A stretch of DNA of 36,147 nucleotides from Sulfurimonas sp. (GTDB lineage: Bacteria > Campylobacterota > Campylobacteria > Campylobacterales > Sulfurimonadaceae), in contig JAQIBW010000333.1 of the NCBI GenBank assembly GCA_027858865.1, forward strand, positions 1 to 36,147. Reading direction: 5' to 3'. The stretch's first letter is position 1; each line of letters begins with the position of its first letter. The notes below the pieces were generated by a model. The model did not search any database, had not been told where the DNA came from, and saw nothing but the letters and a program-made list of their open reading frames with translations. Positions 22,189 through 31,043 of this stretch are shown here, piece after piece. The translations under genes and the position numbers were made by a program.

Positions 22189-24295
22189 ATACGCTAATTT
22201 TATAATACTATTTATTCTTTTAAGTGTAGGTCTCCTACTCAAAGACAATATCCATATATCTACAAATCTACTCTCTCTATTTGCGACAAAAGAGAGTGTT
22301 GAGAAACTCAACATCGCTAATAATTTGGGTTACTCTAAAGAGATGCTAATAGCAGTCAAAGGCTTTGACAAAAGAGCTAAAGAAGAAGTTCGTCAAATCT
22401 CTAAAGAACTCAAAAAACTCAAATACATCAACTTTGTGCAATCAAGTATAGTACCAACACAGGAAATACAAGAGTATTATAAAAAATACTACCCAATACT
22501 TGCTACATTTGATGATGCAAACATCACACAAGAGCAGGTTTCACAAAAGCTACAAGCACTTTATGATGCACAACTTTCTAGTGTTTTTTACTCAAGTATA
22601 AATAAAAACGACCCCTTATCTCTTTTTGAGTTACAAAATATTAAACGAACAGGTATATCAAATAAAGGTGAGTTCATTGCATTAGGCGAGTATGGACTAT
22701 TGGTCCGTGTGATGACAGATATCTCACCATCACAAATGAATGAGGCTAAAGAGCTATATAGGGATGTGCATACTCTATTGAGTAAGTACCCAGAAGTAGT
22801 GGCTTTTGCACCATTTTTTTATACAGTTGAAAACTCAACAAAAATTCAAGAAGATGTGCAGTGGATAATCATCTTATCTACAGTGGTTTTACTTCTGATT
22901 TATTATCTTCTTATAAAAAATATTAGACTTCTTTCTCAGACAGTTATAGCACTCTTTTCTTCAATGGTATTTGCAAGTTTAGTAAGTACAATGTTTATTG
23001 AAAATTTTAATATTTTATCTTTGGCGTTTGGAATGAGCTTAACAGCTGTAAGTATAGACTATTTGCTGCATTATCATTTTCATAACTTTTATGCGACATC
23101 TCAAAAGATTGACAAAAATGTACTCTATGGTTATCTCACAACCGTAATAGCATTTGGAATTTTCTCTTTTATTCCTATTCCTCTAATCGCTCAGATTAGC
23201 TCTTTTGCTGTTTTATCACTATCATTTGCTTATGTTCTTTTTACCTTTGTGTTTCCCCTTTTAGGTCTGAAAAAATATGAAGAAGTAAGAAAAGTAGAGT
23301 CTGAAAAACGAGAGAAAAAAGTTCCTGCACTTCTCTTTTTTGTACTCTCTTTAGCTCTGTTTACATACAGTGCATTTAACTTTAAACTCGATAGCAATAT
23401 CAGAAATCTAGACTATCAAAATCTACACCTACTCAAAGCAGAAAAACTCTTTAAAAGTAATAGTGGAGCAAAAATGACTCCTGTCATTGTCCAAGCTTCA
23501 ACACAAGAAAAATTGATAGAGGAATTACATGCACTAAAAATTCTACTACCTGATACATTCTCTTTAGCCACTTTTGTTAAAGATAAACAGAGTTGTAAAA
23601 CAAGACAAGAAGAGTTAAAGACTTATGATTTTAAGAGACTAAATAGACTCATAAATGAAGAGGCATCAAAGATTGGTTTTAAAGATGCTTACTTTAAAGA
23701 TGCTTATAGTTTTGTCTCTCCTTTAGCTTCTTGTGATGTAAAAGAGTTAGATGTTTTTAAAACTTATGGACTCTCTCTTTACCATGATGAAAATATATAC
23801 TACACTATGGCACTTGTAAGTGATGTCAAAAAGATACAAAAGCTACCCTTTATCACTAATATCAACGTAAAAGAGATGTTTAATAAGTCTGCACAGAAGA
23901 TGTACAGTGATCTTTTATACTTCGGTGCGATGGTTCTCATCATCATTTTTGTTTTACTTCTAGTTAGTGTAAGAGCACGATTTATCTATGCTATAAACTA
24001 TATACTTTTTCCTTTAAGTTTTACGGTGGCTATTCTTGTGAGTCTAGATGCTATAAATATTATGCATCTCTTCTCTCTCATAATCCTTATAGCCATAGGA
24101 ATTGACTACGGCATCTATATGAGCAACTCTAAGAAACCAAGTAACACAATGTTAGCGATTAAGTATTCACTTCTAAGCACTGTTGCTGCGTTTGGTGTAC
24201 TTATTTTTAGTACTATTGTAGCTCTAAATTCTATTGGGGTTGTGATTACTTTAGGCTGTGGTGCAATATTTATACTAATTAAAGCGATGCGATGA
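22181..24295 (+). CDS. MMPL/RND-family lipid exporter
   Basis: This 704-residue membrane protein has two repeats of one helix, a large periplasmic domain and five helices: helix 1 at about 4-22, domain about 25-225, helices about 228-365; helix 7 at about 384-400, domain about 405-580, helices about 586-700. MSLTAVSIDYLLHYHFH and IAIGIDYGIYMSN are the paired Asp-Tyr proton-relay motifs of MMPL transporters. It is the expected exporter in APE-type clusters, moving the finished or lipidated polyene out of the inner membrane to the LolA-like carrier. The last helix ends abruptly in IKAMR, slightly short for the family. A 15-bp period duplication (FKDAY twice) lies in the second periplasmic domain. 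Confidence 0.85.
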   Translation: MIKYANFIILFILLSVGLLLKDNIHISTNLLSLFATKESVEKLNIANNLGYSKEMLIAVKGFDKRAKEEVRQISKELKKLKYINFVQSSIVPTQEIQEYYKKYYPILATFDDANITQEQVSQKLQALYDAQLSSVFYSSINKNDPLSLFELQNIKRTGISNKGEFIALGEYGLLVRVMTDISPSQMNEAKELYRDVHTLLSKYPEVVAFAPFFYTVENSTKIQEDVQWIIILSTVVLLLIYYLLIKNIRLLSQTVIALFSSMVFASLVSTMFIENFNILSLAFGMSLTAVSIDYLLHYHFHNFYATSQKIDKNVLYGYLTTVIAFGIFSFIPIPLIAQISSFAVLSLSFAYVLFTFVFPLLGLKKYEEVRKVESEKREKKVPALLFFVLSLALFTYSAFNFKLDSNIRNLDYQNLHLLKAEKLFKSNSGAKMTPVIVQASTQEKLIEELHALKILLPDTFSLATFVKDKQSCKTRQEELKTYDFKRLNRLINEEASKIGFKDAYFKDAYSFVSPLASCDVKELDVFKTYGLSLYHDENIYYTMALVSDVKKIQKLPFITNINVKEMFNKSAQKMYSDLLYFGAMVLIIIFVLLLVSVRARFIYAINYILFPLSFTVAILVSLDAINIMHLFSLIILIAIGIDYGIYMSNSKKPSNTMLAIKYSLLSTVAAFGVLIFSTIVALNSIGVVITLGCGAIFILIKAMR
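23678..23706. repeat. Small in-frame tandem duplication in the MMPL gene
   Basis: The 14-mer TTTAAAGATGCTTA occurs at 23678-23691 and 23693-23706, giving FKDAY-FKDAY in the protein. The 15-bp period keeps the frame, so the gene stays open. Confidence 0.6.
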
Positions 24296-25482
24296 TTTTA
24301 GAATATATACATTTAAATGCAAGTAGAGAAATAATTGACCTAGAAAAAACTACATCTATCACTTCTGGGTGGGATTATATACAAACTAGTAACAAGTTAG
24401 ATTTTATTAAGTCTTTTATACCTAAGTACTTAAGCTCTCAAAAGATTGTACTATTTGATGCAAATCATAAACAGCTACTAGACTTTTACAATAACAATAA
24501 TATTAATAACTTAGTAGGTATAGATAAAGCAAACGAGTCTTCTAAAATACTCTTCTTTACATCAGGAAGTAGTGGTTTTCCAATCGGTGCTTTTAAGTCA
24601 AATGACAACTTACTTTTAGAAGTACAAAGCCTTAAAAAAGTTGTAGTTACCCGAGATATAAAAAGAGTAGTAGTAAGTGTTCCTTTTGTACATATTTATG
24701 GTATTTTAGCTGGATTATTACTTCCTATAGAGCTAGGAAATATTACCCTTGTTGTTAAAGAAGATTTCTTACCCTATGAGCTTTTAGAAGAGGCTCAAAA
24801 AGAAGATACTCTTGTTATCACTACTCCTGTTTTCATTAAGGCATTAGCAAAATTACCAGAAAGTAAAGACCTCTCTTGTTCACTGTTTGTATCTTCAACA
24901 GCTCCTCTATCTTTAGATGATGTAGCAAGTTTTGAAGATAAGTATTCATCGAGTGTTGTACAACTCTTTGGCTCAACTGAAACAGGAGGCATAGCTTATA
25001 AACGAGGACGTGGAGCTGAGTGGAACGCCTTATCTGGAGTAGAGATTGACAGTAGTGATGGCAAACTAAGCGTAACATCTCCTTTTATATCTAACTACCT
25101 TCTAAACACAGAAGTAATGGAGCTAAAACAGCCTTATATAACAGAAGATATAGTAGAGATACACAATAATACTTTTACCCTTATAGGTCGAAGTAACAAA
25201 CTCATTAAGATTGCAGGTAAACGGATATCAGCTACTCAGATAGAAAATATTTTAGAAGAGATACCTGAAATAAACAGAGCTATTATTGAGCTAGTATACA
25301 AAAAAGAGTTACTCAGAAGTGAGCAAATTATCATTACTATTGAAGCAGTAAACAAGGTGGATAAACGGATAATAAAAGATAAAATAAGTCAATACTATGG
25401 TATTATAACAATACCATTTAATCTTAAATATGTAGATAAGATTAATTATTCAGCAATGGGTAAGAAAGTAATATTTAAATAA
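24292..25482 (+). CDS. AMP-dependent acyl/aryl ligase (ApeH-like acyl-ACP loading enzyme)
   Basis: This 396-residue ANL-superfamily enzyme is shorter than stand-alone CoA ligases. The phosphate loop is FFTSGSSGFP (88-97), the A5-type motif is LFGSTETGG (225-233), the D/R hinge is near YITEDIVEI and LIGRSNK, and the C-terminal AMGKK supplies the catalytic Lys. It should activate a carboxylic acid with ATP and pass it to an ACP or CoA. Placed with an ammonia-lyase and directly before an ACP, the expected substrate is cinnamate, coumarate or another aryl acid, as for the ligase of APE and flexirubin systems. The overlap with the MMPL gene is 4 bp (ATGA). Confidence 0.85.
   Translation: MILEYIHLNASREIIDLEKTTSITSGWDYIQTSNKLDFIKSFIPKYLSSQKIVLFDANHKQLLDFYNNNNINNLVGIDKANESSKILFFTSGSSGFPIGAFKSNDNLLLEVQSLKKVVVTRDIKRVVVSVPFVHIYGILAGLLLPIELGNITLVVKEDFLPYELLEEAQKEDTLVITTPVFIKALAKLPESKDLSCSLFVSSTAPLSLDDVASFEDKYSSSVVQLFGSTETGGIAYKRGRGAEWNALSGVEIDSSDGKLSVTSPFISNYLLNTEVMELKQPYITEDIVEIHNNTFTLIGRSNKLIKIAGKRISATQIENILEEIPEINRAIIELVYKKELLRSEQIIITIEAVNKVDKRIIKDKISQYYGIITIPFNLKYVDKINYSAMGKKVIFK
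25397..25417. repeat. Inverted repeat near the end of the ligase gene
   Basis: ATGGTATT (25397-25404), 5-base loop, AATACCAT (25410-25417), a perfect 8-bp dyad about 85 bp before the ACP 2 start. It could be an RNA hairpin affecting mRNA stability or translation of the downstream ACP, or chance within coding sequence. Confidence 0.3.
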
Positions 25483-25500
25483 AAAAAGGACATAAAAATA

Positions 25501-25758
25501 ATGATAAAAATTGATGAAGTAAAGACTAAAATAATTGAAGGCTTAAACCTTGAAGACATCTCCATAGAAGAGTTAGAAGACGATATGGCACTTTTTGGTG
25601 ACGAAGGTTTAGGACTTGATTCTGTTGATGCTATTGAGTTAACACTTATTTTAGAAAAAGAGTTTGGTGTAAAAATTACAAATATGGCTGAAGCTGAAAA
25701 TATATTTGCATCATCTTTGTCTTTAACTCAATACATAAATGATGAAAAAAATAGTTAA
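25501..25758 (+). CDS. Acyl carrier protein 2
   Basis: This is an 85-residue acidic carrier protein with S41 in GLGLDSVDAIEL as the phosphopantetheine site and a complete helix 3-4 region (LEKEFGVKITNMAEAENIF). An aaaagga ribosome site lies upstream. It stands between the ligase and a hotdog protein, the same local order as in aryl polyene clusters, so it is the best candidate to receive the aryl starter or carry the polyene. Confidence 0.9.
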   Translation: MIKIDEVKTKIIEGLNLEDISIEELEDDMALFGDEGLGLDSVDAIELTLILEKEFGVKITNMAEAENIFASSLSLTQYINDEKNS

Positions 25759-25763
25759 AAATA

Positions 25764-26117
25764 ATGACTGAAATTAAACTTCCACACCTTGCACCGATAA
25801 AGTTTGCAAAGTTTACCCTAGATAAAGATGAAAAGAGTGCAAGAGTTCTTATAGAATTTGAGCAGATACCAACGCTTCCTATGTTGGTTGAAGCTGCTGC
25901 GCAGAGTAGTGCTTCTTTTAGAATAGATGATAAAGAGAATGCTTTTTTAGTAAGCTTAAAAGGTATAAATCTTTTACAAAAACCTACAAAGATGAGTCTT
26001 GTTGTGCATGCAAGAGATGAACATCGTCTTGATAAAATGAGATATGTTGGTTTTGACATTTTTGAAGATGAAGTAACTTGTGTGGCTAGTGGAACACTTG
26101 TAATCGCGGTTCAGTAA
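25764..26117 (+). CDS. Hotdog-fold protein, ApeP-like dehydratase subunit
   Basis: This is a 117-residue single hotdog domain. It opens with LPHLAPIKFAKF, similar to the LPHxxPM start of ApeP-type proteins, and has a central helix PTLPMLVEAAAQSSAS (about 37-52). The FabZ-type His upstream of that helix is absent, although the helix Glu/Gln pair is present. In the E. coli APE pathway ApeP works as a heteromeric dehydratase with ApeI. Here the ApeI-like partner, which keeps the catalytic His, is the 96-residue protein at 27712-28002. The gene ends directly against the following flavoprotein gene. Confidence 0.7.
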   Translation: MTEIKLPHLAPIKFAKFTLDKDEKSARVLIEFEQIPTLPMLVEAAAQSSASFRIDDKENAFLVSLKGINLLQKPTKMSLVVHARDEHRLDKMRYVGFDIFEDEVTCVASGTLVIAVQ

Positions 26118-27707
26118 ATGAAATATGACACTATTGTAATTGGTTCAGGAGCAGGAGGATTATCTTCTGCTTTATGTCTCGCAAGAGAAGGGCAAAAAGT
26201 ACTTATTTTAGAACAGCACTATCTTGCTGGCGGCTGGTGTCATAGTTTTTCCAGTCATGGAAGTAAGTTTACTCCTGGCGTTCACTATATAGGTCTTCTT
26301 GCAGAGAACGAATCATCAAACAACTTATATAGAGGTCTTGGAATAGCTAATGACTTGACATTTTTTAGAATGAATCCAAAAGGCTATGAGCACTGTTGGA
26401 TTGGTGAAGAGAGATTTGATATTCCTGCTGGATTTGATGCGTTTAAAGAAGCACTTATAAAGAGATTTCCTCACGAAAAAAAGGGTATAAATAGATACTT
26501 AAACACAGTTAGTGATGTAAGTAAACAGTTACAACTCATTCCAAAAATGAACGGATTTTGGGATAAAATCACAATTCCTTGGCGAACTCGTCACTTAGGA
26601 AAATATGGTCTATTCTCTCTTAAACGAGTTATTAACTGGCATGTGAAAGACCCCCTACTCCAAAAAATACTTAATGTTCAGTGTGGAGATCATGGTCTTC
26701 CTCCAGAACAAGCGAGTTTTCCTCTTCATGCTGCTGTAATGGAACACTACTTAAGTGGTGGTTACTATCCTAAGGGTGGTGGTGCTTCTATAGTAAATGC
26801 TATGATAAAAGCTATTGAAAGTAACGATGGTGAAATTCGCACAAAGCAGAGAGTAAAACAGATTTTACTTGATGATAGTGAGGAGAAGTCTGCTATTGGT
26901 GTTGAACTTACAAGTGGTGAAAAAATTTATGCTACAAATATTATCTCAAATGCAGATCCAAAAAAGACTTACCATGATTTAGTAGGAAAAGAGCATTTAA
27001 GTGAGCAGTTAAATGCGAAGCTCGAGAAGAGTAAATACTCATGTACATCTCTAATGCTTTTTTTAACAGTAGATATGGATGTCGAAGCGGCTGGACTTGA
27101 CTCTGGTAATATCTGGATAATGCCAAATCGAGATATGGATGATGTTTATGCAGATATGATGCGTTCAGATATAGAAACTGGTGAGTATTTTTCAGGTCTT
27201 TTTATAAGCTGTACTACACTTAAAGACCCATCTAGTTTTGATGGTAAAAACCACACTCTTGAAGTCCTTACATACATCAACTATGATGCGTTTAGAGAGT
27301 TTGAAGATGAAGTAAAAAAACGCTCAGCAAAATACTTAGCATTTAAAGAAAAACTGATGGATAAGATGCTCAATACTCTAAACAGAGCCATTCCAAATAT
27401 TAAAGAGTGTGTTGTTCATAAAGATTTAGGAACACCCTTAACAAATGAGTATTTCATCAACGCCACTGAGGGTAGCGTTTATGGTACTCAAAAAACTCTT
27501 AATCAAATAGGGCCTAATGCGTTTAGAGCTGTAAGTGAAGTGAAAAATCTTTACCTTTGTGGAGCAAGTATCTTAGCACATGGTGTAACTGGTGCTACTT
27601 ACTCTGGTGTTGATACTGCGGCTAGAATCTTAGGTTGCAGACAAGAGGATTTAATTGAGCCAATAGAGGGTCAAAAATTGAAAATAATAGATATTAAAAA
27701 GGCTTAA
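26118..27707 (+). CDS. CrtI/RetSat-type FAD oxidoreductase, first copy
   Basis: This 529-residue flavoprotein has dinucleotide motif GSGAGG (9-14), then LEQHYLAGGWCHSF near 31-44, and a C-terminal FAD motif LYLCGASILAHGVTGATYSG. This is the phytoene desaturase/retinol saturase layout. These enzymes desaturate, isomerise or saturate conjugated chains. In this cluster it may act on the polyene, on double-bond geometry, or on the ring oxidation. A second, diverged member is at 31735-33063. It begins directly after the ApeP-like stop codon and is followed 4 bp later by the ApeI-like gene. Confidence 0.83.
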   Translation: MKYDTIVIGSGAGGLSSALCLAREGQKVLILEQHYLAGGWCHSFSSHGSKFTPGVHYIGLLAENESSNNLYRGLGIANDLTFFRMNPKGYEHCWIGEERFDIPAGFDAFKEALIKRFPHEKKGINRYLNTVSDVSKQLQLIPKMNGFWDKITIPWRTRHLGKYGLFSLKRVINWHVKDPLLQKILNVQCGDHGLPPEQASFPLHAAVMEHYLSGGYYPKGGGASIVNAMIKAIESNDGEIRTKQRVKQILLDDSEEKSAIGVELTSGEKIYATNIISNADPKKTYHDLVGKEHLSEQLNAKLEKSKYSCTSLMLFLTVDMDVEAAGLDSGNIWIMPNRDMDDVYADMMRSDIETGEYFSGLFISCTTLKDPSSFDGKNHTLEVLTYINYDAFREFEDEVKKRSAKYLAFKEKLMDKMLNTLNRAIPNIKECVVHKDLGTPLTNEYFINATEGSVYGTQKTLNQIGPNAFRAVSEVKNLYLCGASILAHGVTGATYSGVDTAARILGCRQEDLIEPIEGQKLKIIDIKKA

Positions 27708-27711
27708 AAAT

Positions 27712-28002
27712 ATGTTTGATGGTTTATATGAAGTTATCTCAAAAAATGAAGATGAAGCAGTGATAAAATTAACAGATAAAAAACATCCTATTTTTAAAGC
27801 GCACTTTCCAAGACATCCAATCCTACCAGGATTTATTCACTTTGAAATTGTTGCAGATGTTTTTAATCTTGAGATACAAAGTATTAAAAAAGCAAAATTT
27901 ATGAGTCTTGTAACTCCCAAACAGACTTTAAAATATAAAAAAAATGCTAATAAATTTAGTGTTCTTTGTGAAGATAAAGAAGTAGCAAGTTTCAGTTTAT
28001 GA
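27712..28002 (+). CDS. Small hotdog dehydratase, ApeI-like (FabZ-type active site)
   Basis: This is a 96-residue protein. HFPRHPILPGFIHFE (about 28-42) contains the FabZ/FabA catalytic His and the Glu exactly 14 residues later, in the HFPxxPxxPG frame of 3-hydroxyacyl-ACP dehydratases. It is shorter than FabZ (about 150), so only one compact hotdog is encoded. A pair with the Cys/His-poor ApeP-like protein at 25764-26117 is expected, giving the dehydration step in each polyene extension. The stop overlaps the glycosyltransferase start (ATGA). Confidence 0.8.
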   Translation: MFDGLYEVISKNEDEAVIKLTDKKHPIFKAHFPRHPILPGFIHFEIVADVFNLEIQSIKKAKFMSLVTPKQTLKYKKNANKFSVLCEDKEVASFSL

Positions 28003-28685
28003 ACATAGCTATTGTTATACCGGTTTACAACTCTCCCTTTATAGATGAAGTAATAGAAGATGTTTTTAAATACGGCTATAAAGTGATAGTAGTTGATGAT
28101 GGGTCTGAGCAAAAAGTCACTTCAGCACATAAAGAAATAGAAATACTAAGACATGAAAAAAATATGGGAAAAGGCGAGGCTATTTTAACTGGTGCTAAAT
28201 GTGCAAAAAAATTAGGCTTTGAGGCTATTTTAACTTTTGATGGAGATAAACAGCATCTAAGTTCACAGATAGCTAAATTAATTTCCCACTATAAAGAGGG
28301 AAATATTGTTATTGGTAACCGTGACTTTAGCTCACAAACTGTACCAAATAGTTCAAAATTTGGACGTAAGTTTAGTAACTTTTGGGTCTTTTTAGAAACA
28401 TTCAAATCACTTGGTGATACACAAAGTGGTTTTAGAATTTACCCAGTAAATATTTTAGAATTAAATATGCGAAATAGAAGATTTGATTTTGAAATAGAAG
28501 TTCTTGCCTTACATTCATATAGAAAGGGTGAAATTATTGATGTTGAAGTAGAGTGTTATTATCCTCCTAAGGATGAGAGAGTTTCTCATTTTGATAAGTT
28601 TCATGATAACTGGCGTTTAACGAAGGCACATACAAAACTAATGATACAAAGATATCTGTTATTAAGAGGAATTATATGGGTGTAA
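27999..28685 (+). CDS. Family 2 glycosyltransferase
   Basis: This is a 228-residue GT-A enzyme. VIPVYNSP (6-13), DDG at 33-35 and the DGDKQH metal-binding segment (81-86, like DADGQH in DPM1-type enzymes) are clear. NRDF and SGFRIYP follow in the right order. No membrane helices are seen, so it is cytoplasmic and may use a lipid or ACP-bound acceptor. GT2 enzymes are regular members of APE clusters, where they are linked to modification of the lipid anchor. The sugar donor is not predictable. It overlaps the acyltransferase gene by 10 bp. Confidence 0.83.
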   Translation: MNIAIVIPVYNSPFIDEVIEDVFKYGYKVIVVDDGSEQKVTSAHKEIEILRHEKNMGKGEAILTGAKCAKKLGFEAILTFDGDKQHLSSQIAKLISHYKEGNIVIGNRDFSSQTVPNSSKFGRKFSNFWVFLETFKSLGDTQSGFRIYPVNILELNMRNRRFDFEIEVLALHSYRKGEIIDVEVECYYPPKDERVSHFDKFHDNWRLTKAHTKLMIQRYLLLRGIIWV

Positions 28686-29545
28686 AACAGTATGGTAATG
28701 CCTTAGGTCATAAGGTAATATTGACTATATACAAGCTGTTAGGGTATAGATTTGTATCATTTATTTTAAATTTTGTTGCACTCTATTATGTACTATTTAC
28801 ACCCTCTGTTAAACAATCACTAGAGAGTTATTACAAACACTTAGGTAAAGAGCTGAGTTATAAAGCCTATTTTAAACATATTAAACTATTTTCACTATCA
28901 ATTTTTGATAGATTTATATCAAGAAATAAAGCAGATGAGTTGTCATTTGAACGTGAAAATAGAGAAGCATTTTTAGCACTTCAAGAGGGCGGTATAGTTT
29001 TACTTTCACACATTGGTGGTTGGGCAACTGCTGGACATTCAATGAAAGCCGATATTCCACCTATGAATATTGTGATGCACGAGTCAACTAAAGGTGAAAT
29101 TAGTGAATTTGAAAAATCTAAGCAACGCCAAAATGAGACAAATGTAAAAATAATAGATTTAAACCAAGGTGCTATAGCTGCAAATATTCAGATTGCCAAT
29201 GCCCTTATGAATAAAGAAGTTGTCGCTATGATGGCAGACAGAGTAACAGACCCTAGAAAAGTAGTCTTAGTTGATTTTTTAGGCTCAAAGGTAGAAATAA
29301 ATAAAAACCCATTTGATATAGCACATAGATTTAACAAACCACTTGTAGCTACATTTGTAGTTTTAACTAAAGAGAAGCATTATAAGTTAATATTTGAAAA
29401 TATTAGTATAAATGAAAAGTCATTAGAAGAAATAGCACAAGAATATATGAATATTCTTACAAAAATCATAAAAATTTATCCTAATCAATGGTATAATTTT
29501 TACGATTTTTTTAATCCGAGGACAATAAATGTTAATAAACAATAG
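28676..29545 (+). CDS. LpxL/HtrB-like lysophospholipid-type acyltransferase
   Basis: This is a 289-residue protein with an N-terminal membrane anchor (about 25-42) and an LPLAT domain. The active-site region is LLSHIGGWATAG with H112. In true LpxL the motif is HFGNWE, while here the acidic residue four bonds on is Ala, so the usual HX4D/E dyad is incomplete. MMADRVTDPRKVVLVDFLGS near 185-204 matches the second family block. APE and flexirubin clusters regularly include such an acyltransferase, which may attach the aryl polyene to a lipid or to the resorcinol. An agagga ribosome site precedes ATG 28676. Confidence 0.78.
   Translation: MGVKQYGNALGHKVILTIYKLLGYRFVSFILNFVALYYVLFTPSVKQSLESYYKHLGKELSYKAYFKHIKLFSLSIFDRFISRNKADELSFERENREAFLALQEGGIVLLSHIGGWATAGHSMKADIPPMNIVMHESTKGEISEFEKSKQRQNETNVKIIDLNQGAIAANIQIANALMNKEVVAMMADRVTDPRKVVLVDFLGSKVEINKNPFDIAHRFNKPLVATFVVLTKEKHYKLIFENISINEKSLEEIAQEYMNILTKIIKIYPNQWYNFYDFFNPRTINVNKQ
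29489..29497 (+). promoter_or_regulatory. Possible internal extended -10 promoter before the ammonia-lyase gene
   Basis: TGGTATAAT, a perfect extended -10, lies 32 bp upstream of ATG 29529 inside the acyltransferase gene. It is identical to the string at 18194-18202. Confidence 0.35.
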
Positions 29546-31043
29546 AGTGATTTCATACAAAAATTTCTTACACGATAGTAGTGTAAAACTAGACGATAGC
29601 AAAGAGTTTATAGATTTTATCAATGCAGGACACGATTTTCTTATTGAAAACATCTCTGCAGGACGTCCGATTTATGGTGTAACTACAGGCTATGGGGAAG
29701 CTGGTCAAAATTATGCAGCATTTGAAGAAGCACAAGAACTTCAAAAAAACCTTTACAGTTTTCATGGTTGTGGTGTTGGTACTTACCTAAGTGAAGAGGT
29801 TTCACGTATCATGGTGACCATTCGTATGATAAGTCTCTCTAAGGGTAAAAGTGGAATTAGTTATGACTTACTCAAACGTTTTGAGATTCTTCTTCAAAGA
29901 AAAATCTATCCAGTGATTCCTTCTCAAGGTTCAGTTGGAGCTAGTGGTGACTTAACACCCTTATCATATATCGCAGCTGTAATCGCTGGTGATAGAGAGT
30001 GTTATTACGAAGGTAAAATGAGAGATACTGCTGAGCTTTACAAAGAGTTAGGTATTGAGCCTTATGTATTTAAGCCAAAAGAAGCACTTGGTATCATGAA
30101 TGGTACTGCTGCAATGAGTGCTATCGCTATAGATGCTATAGAAAAATTTGAGATTATTTTAGGCACTATGGAGTCTTTTGTTGCTTCTGTGTTTGAGCTT
30201 CTTTTAGGTGACATAACACCACTAGAGCCTTTTGTACACGATAGTAAACCTTTTGATGGACAGCGTACAACTGCTGCAAATATTTTAGCAAAATGTACTG
30301 GTTCAAAACTGACTCATGAAGCATTTGGTCGTTACGATCAGTTTCACCTTGAAGCAGAACAAAATATTCAAGACCGTTATTCTATTCGTTGTTCTCCACA
30401 AGTCTTAGGTGTAGTACATGACAACCTTACTTTAGCAAAAAAATGGATTGAGACTGAGATTAATGGGGTAAACGATAATCCACTAATTGATCACATTGGT
30501 AGAAAGATTTATACATCTGGAAACTTTTATGGTGGGTATGTCTGTCATGCTATGGATACTATGCGTATCTGTGTTGGTAATGTTGCAGATTTACTTGACA
30601 AAGAGTTTGGACTTTTAGTTGACCATAAATTTAACAAAGGTTTAGGTGAGTCTCTTAAACTAAACAAAAAATCAACACATCACGGTTTTAAAGCTATGCA
30701 GATTACACTTAGCTCATTAACTGCAGATGTTATTATGAATACAGTTCCAGCATCTCTCCATTCACGTCCTACTGAATCTTTTAACCAAGACAAAGTAAGT
30801 ATGGGGACAACGGCTGCACTTCATTTTGCTAAACAGTTACCTGATTTAACAAATATGCTAAGTATTGGTATTATCGGTATGGCTCAGGCTGTTGATATAC
30901 GTGGAAAATCTGAGTGTTCAGAATTTTTACAAAAAAATTATGACAAAGTTCGTGCAGAAGTTGATGCTTTAGAGTTTGACAGACGTATGGATATAGATAT
31001 TAAAGTAGTTTACAAAATGATTCTTGCAGGTGATTTTGTATGA
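29529..31043 (+). CDS. Aromatic amino acid ammonia-lyase (MIO-containing)
   Basis: This 504-residue enzyme is of the HAL/PAL/TAL family. The MIO cofactor forms from A138-S139-G140 in GSVGASGDLTPLSYIA. Catalytic Tyr49 lies in IYGVTTGYG. NDNPLID, SLHSRPTESFNQDKVSMG and YSIRCSPQVLG are further family blocks. The selectivity pair, corresponding to His-Leu in Rhodobacter TAL and Ser-His in HAL-like enzymes, reads F78-H79 in YSFHGCGVG. It should make cinnamate, 4-coumarate or urocanate; in an APE cluster with a ligase, an aryl acid starter is most likely. An agga ribosome site at 29519-29522 supports ATG 29529, which overlaps the acyltransferase end by 17 bp. Confidence 0.9.
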   Translation: MLINNRVISYKNFLHDSSVKLDDSKEFIDFINAGHDFLIENISAGRPIYGVTTGYGEAGQNYAAFEEAQELQKNLYSFHGCGVGTYLSEEVSRIMVTIRMISLSKGKSGISYDLLKRFEILLQRKIYPVIPSQGSVGASGDLTPLSYIAAVIAGDRECYYEGKMRDTAELYKELGIEPYVFKPKEALGIMNGTAAMSAIAIDAIEKFEIILGTMESFVASVFELLLGDITPLEPFVHDSKPFDGQRTTAANILAKCTGSKLTHEAFGRYDQFHLEAEQNIQDRYSIRCSPQVLGVVHDNLTLAKKWIETEINGVNDNPLIDHIGRKIYTSGNFYGGYVCHAMDTMRICVGNVADLLDKEFGLLVDHKFNKGLGESLKLNKKSTHHGFKAMQITLSSLTADVIMNTVPASLHSRPTESFNQDKVSMGTTAALHFAKQLPDLTNMLSIGIIGMAQAVDIRGKSECSEFLQKNYDKVRAEVDALEFDRRMDIDIKVVYKMILAGDFV

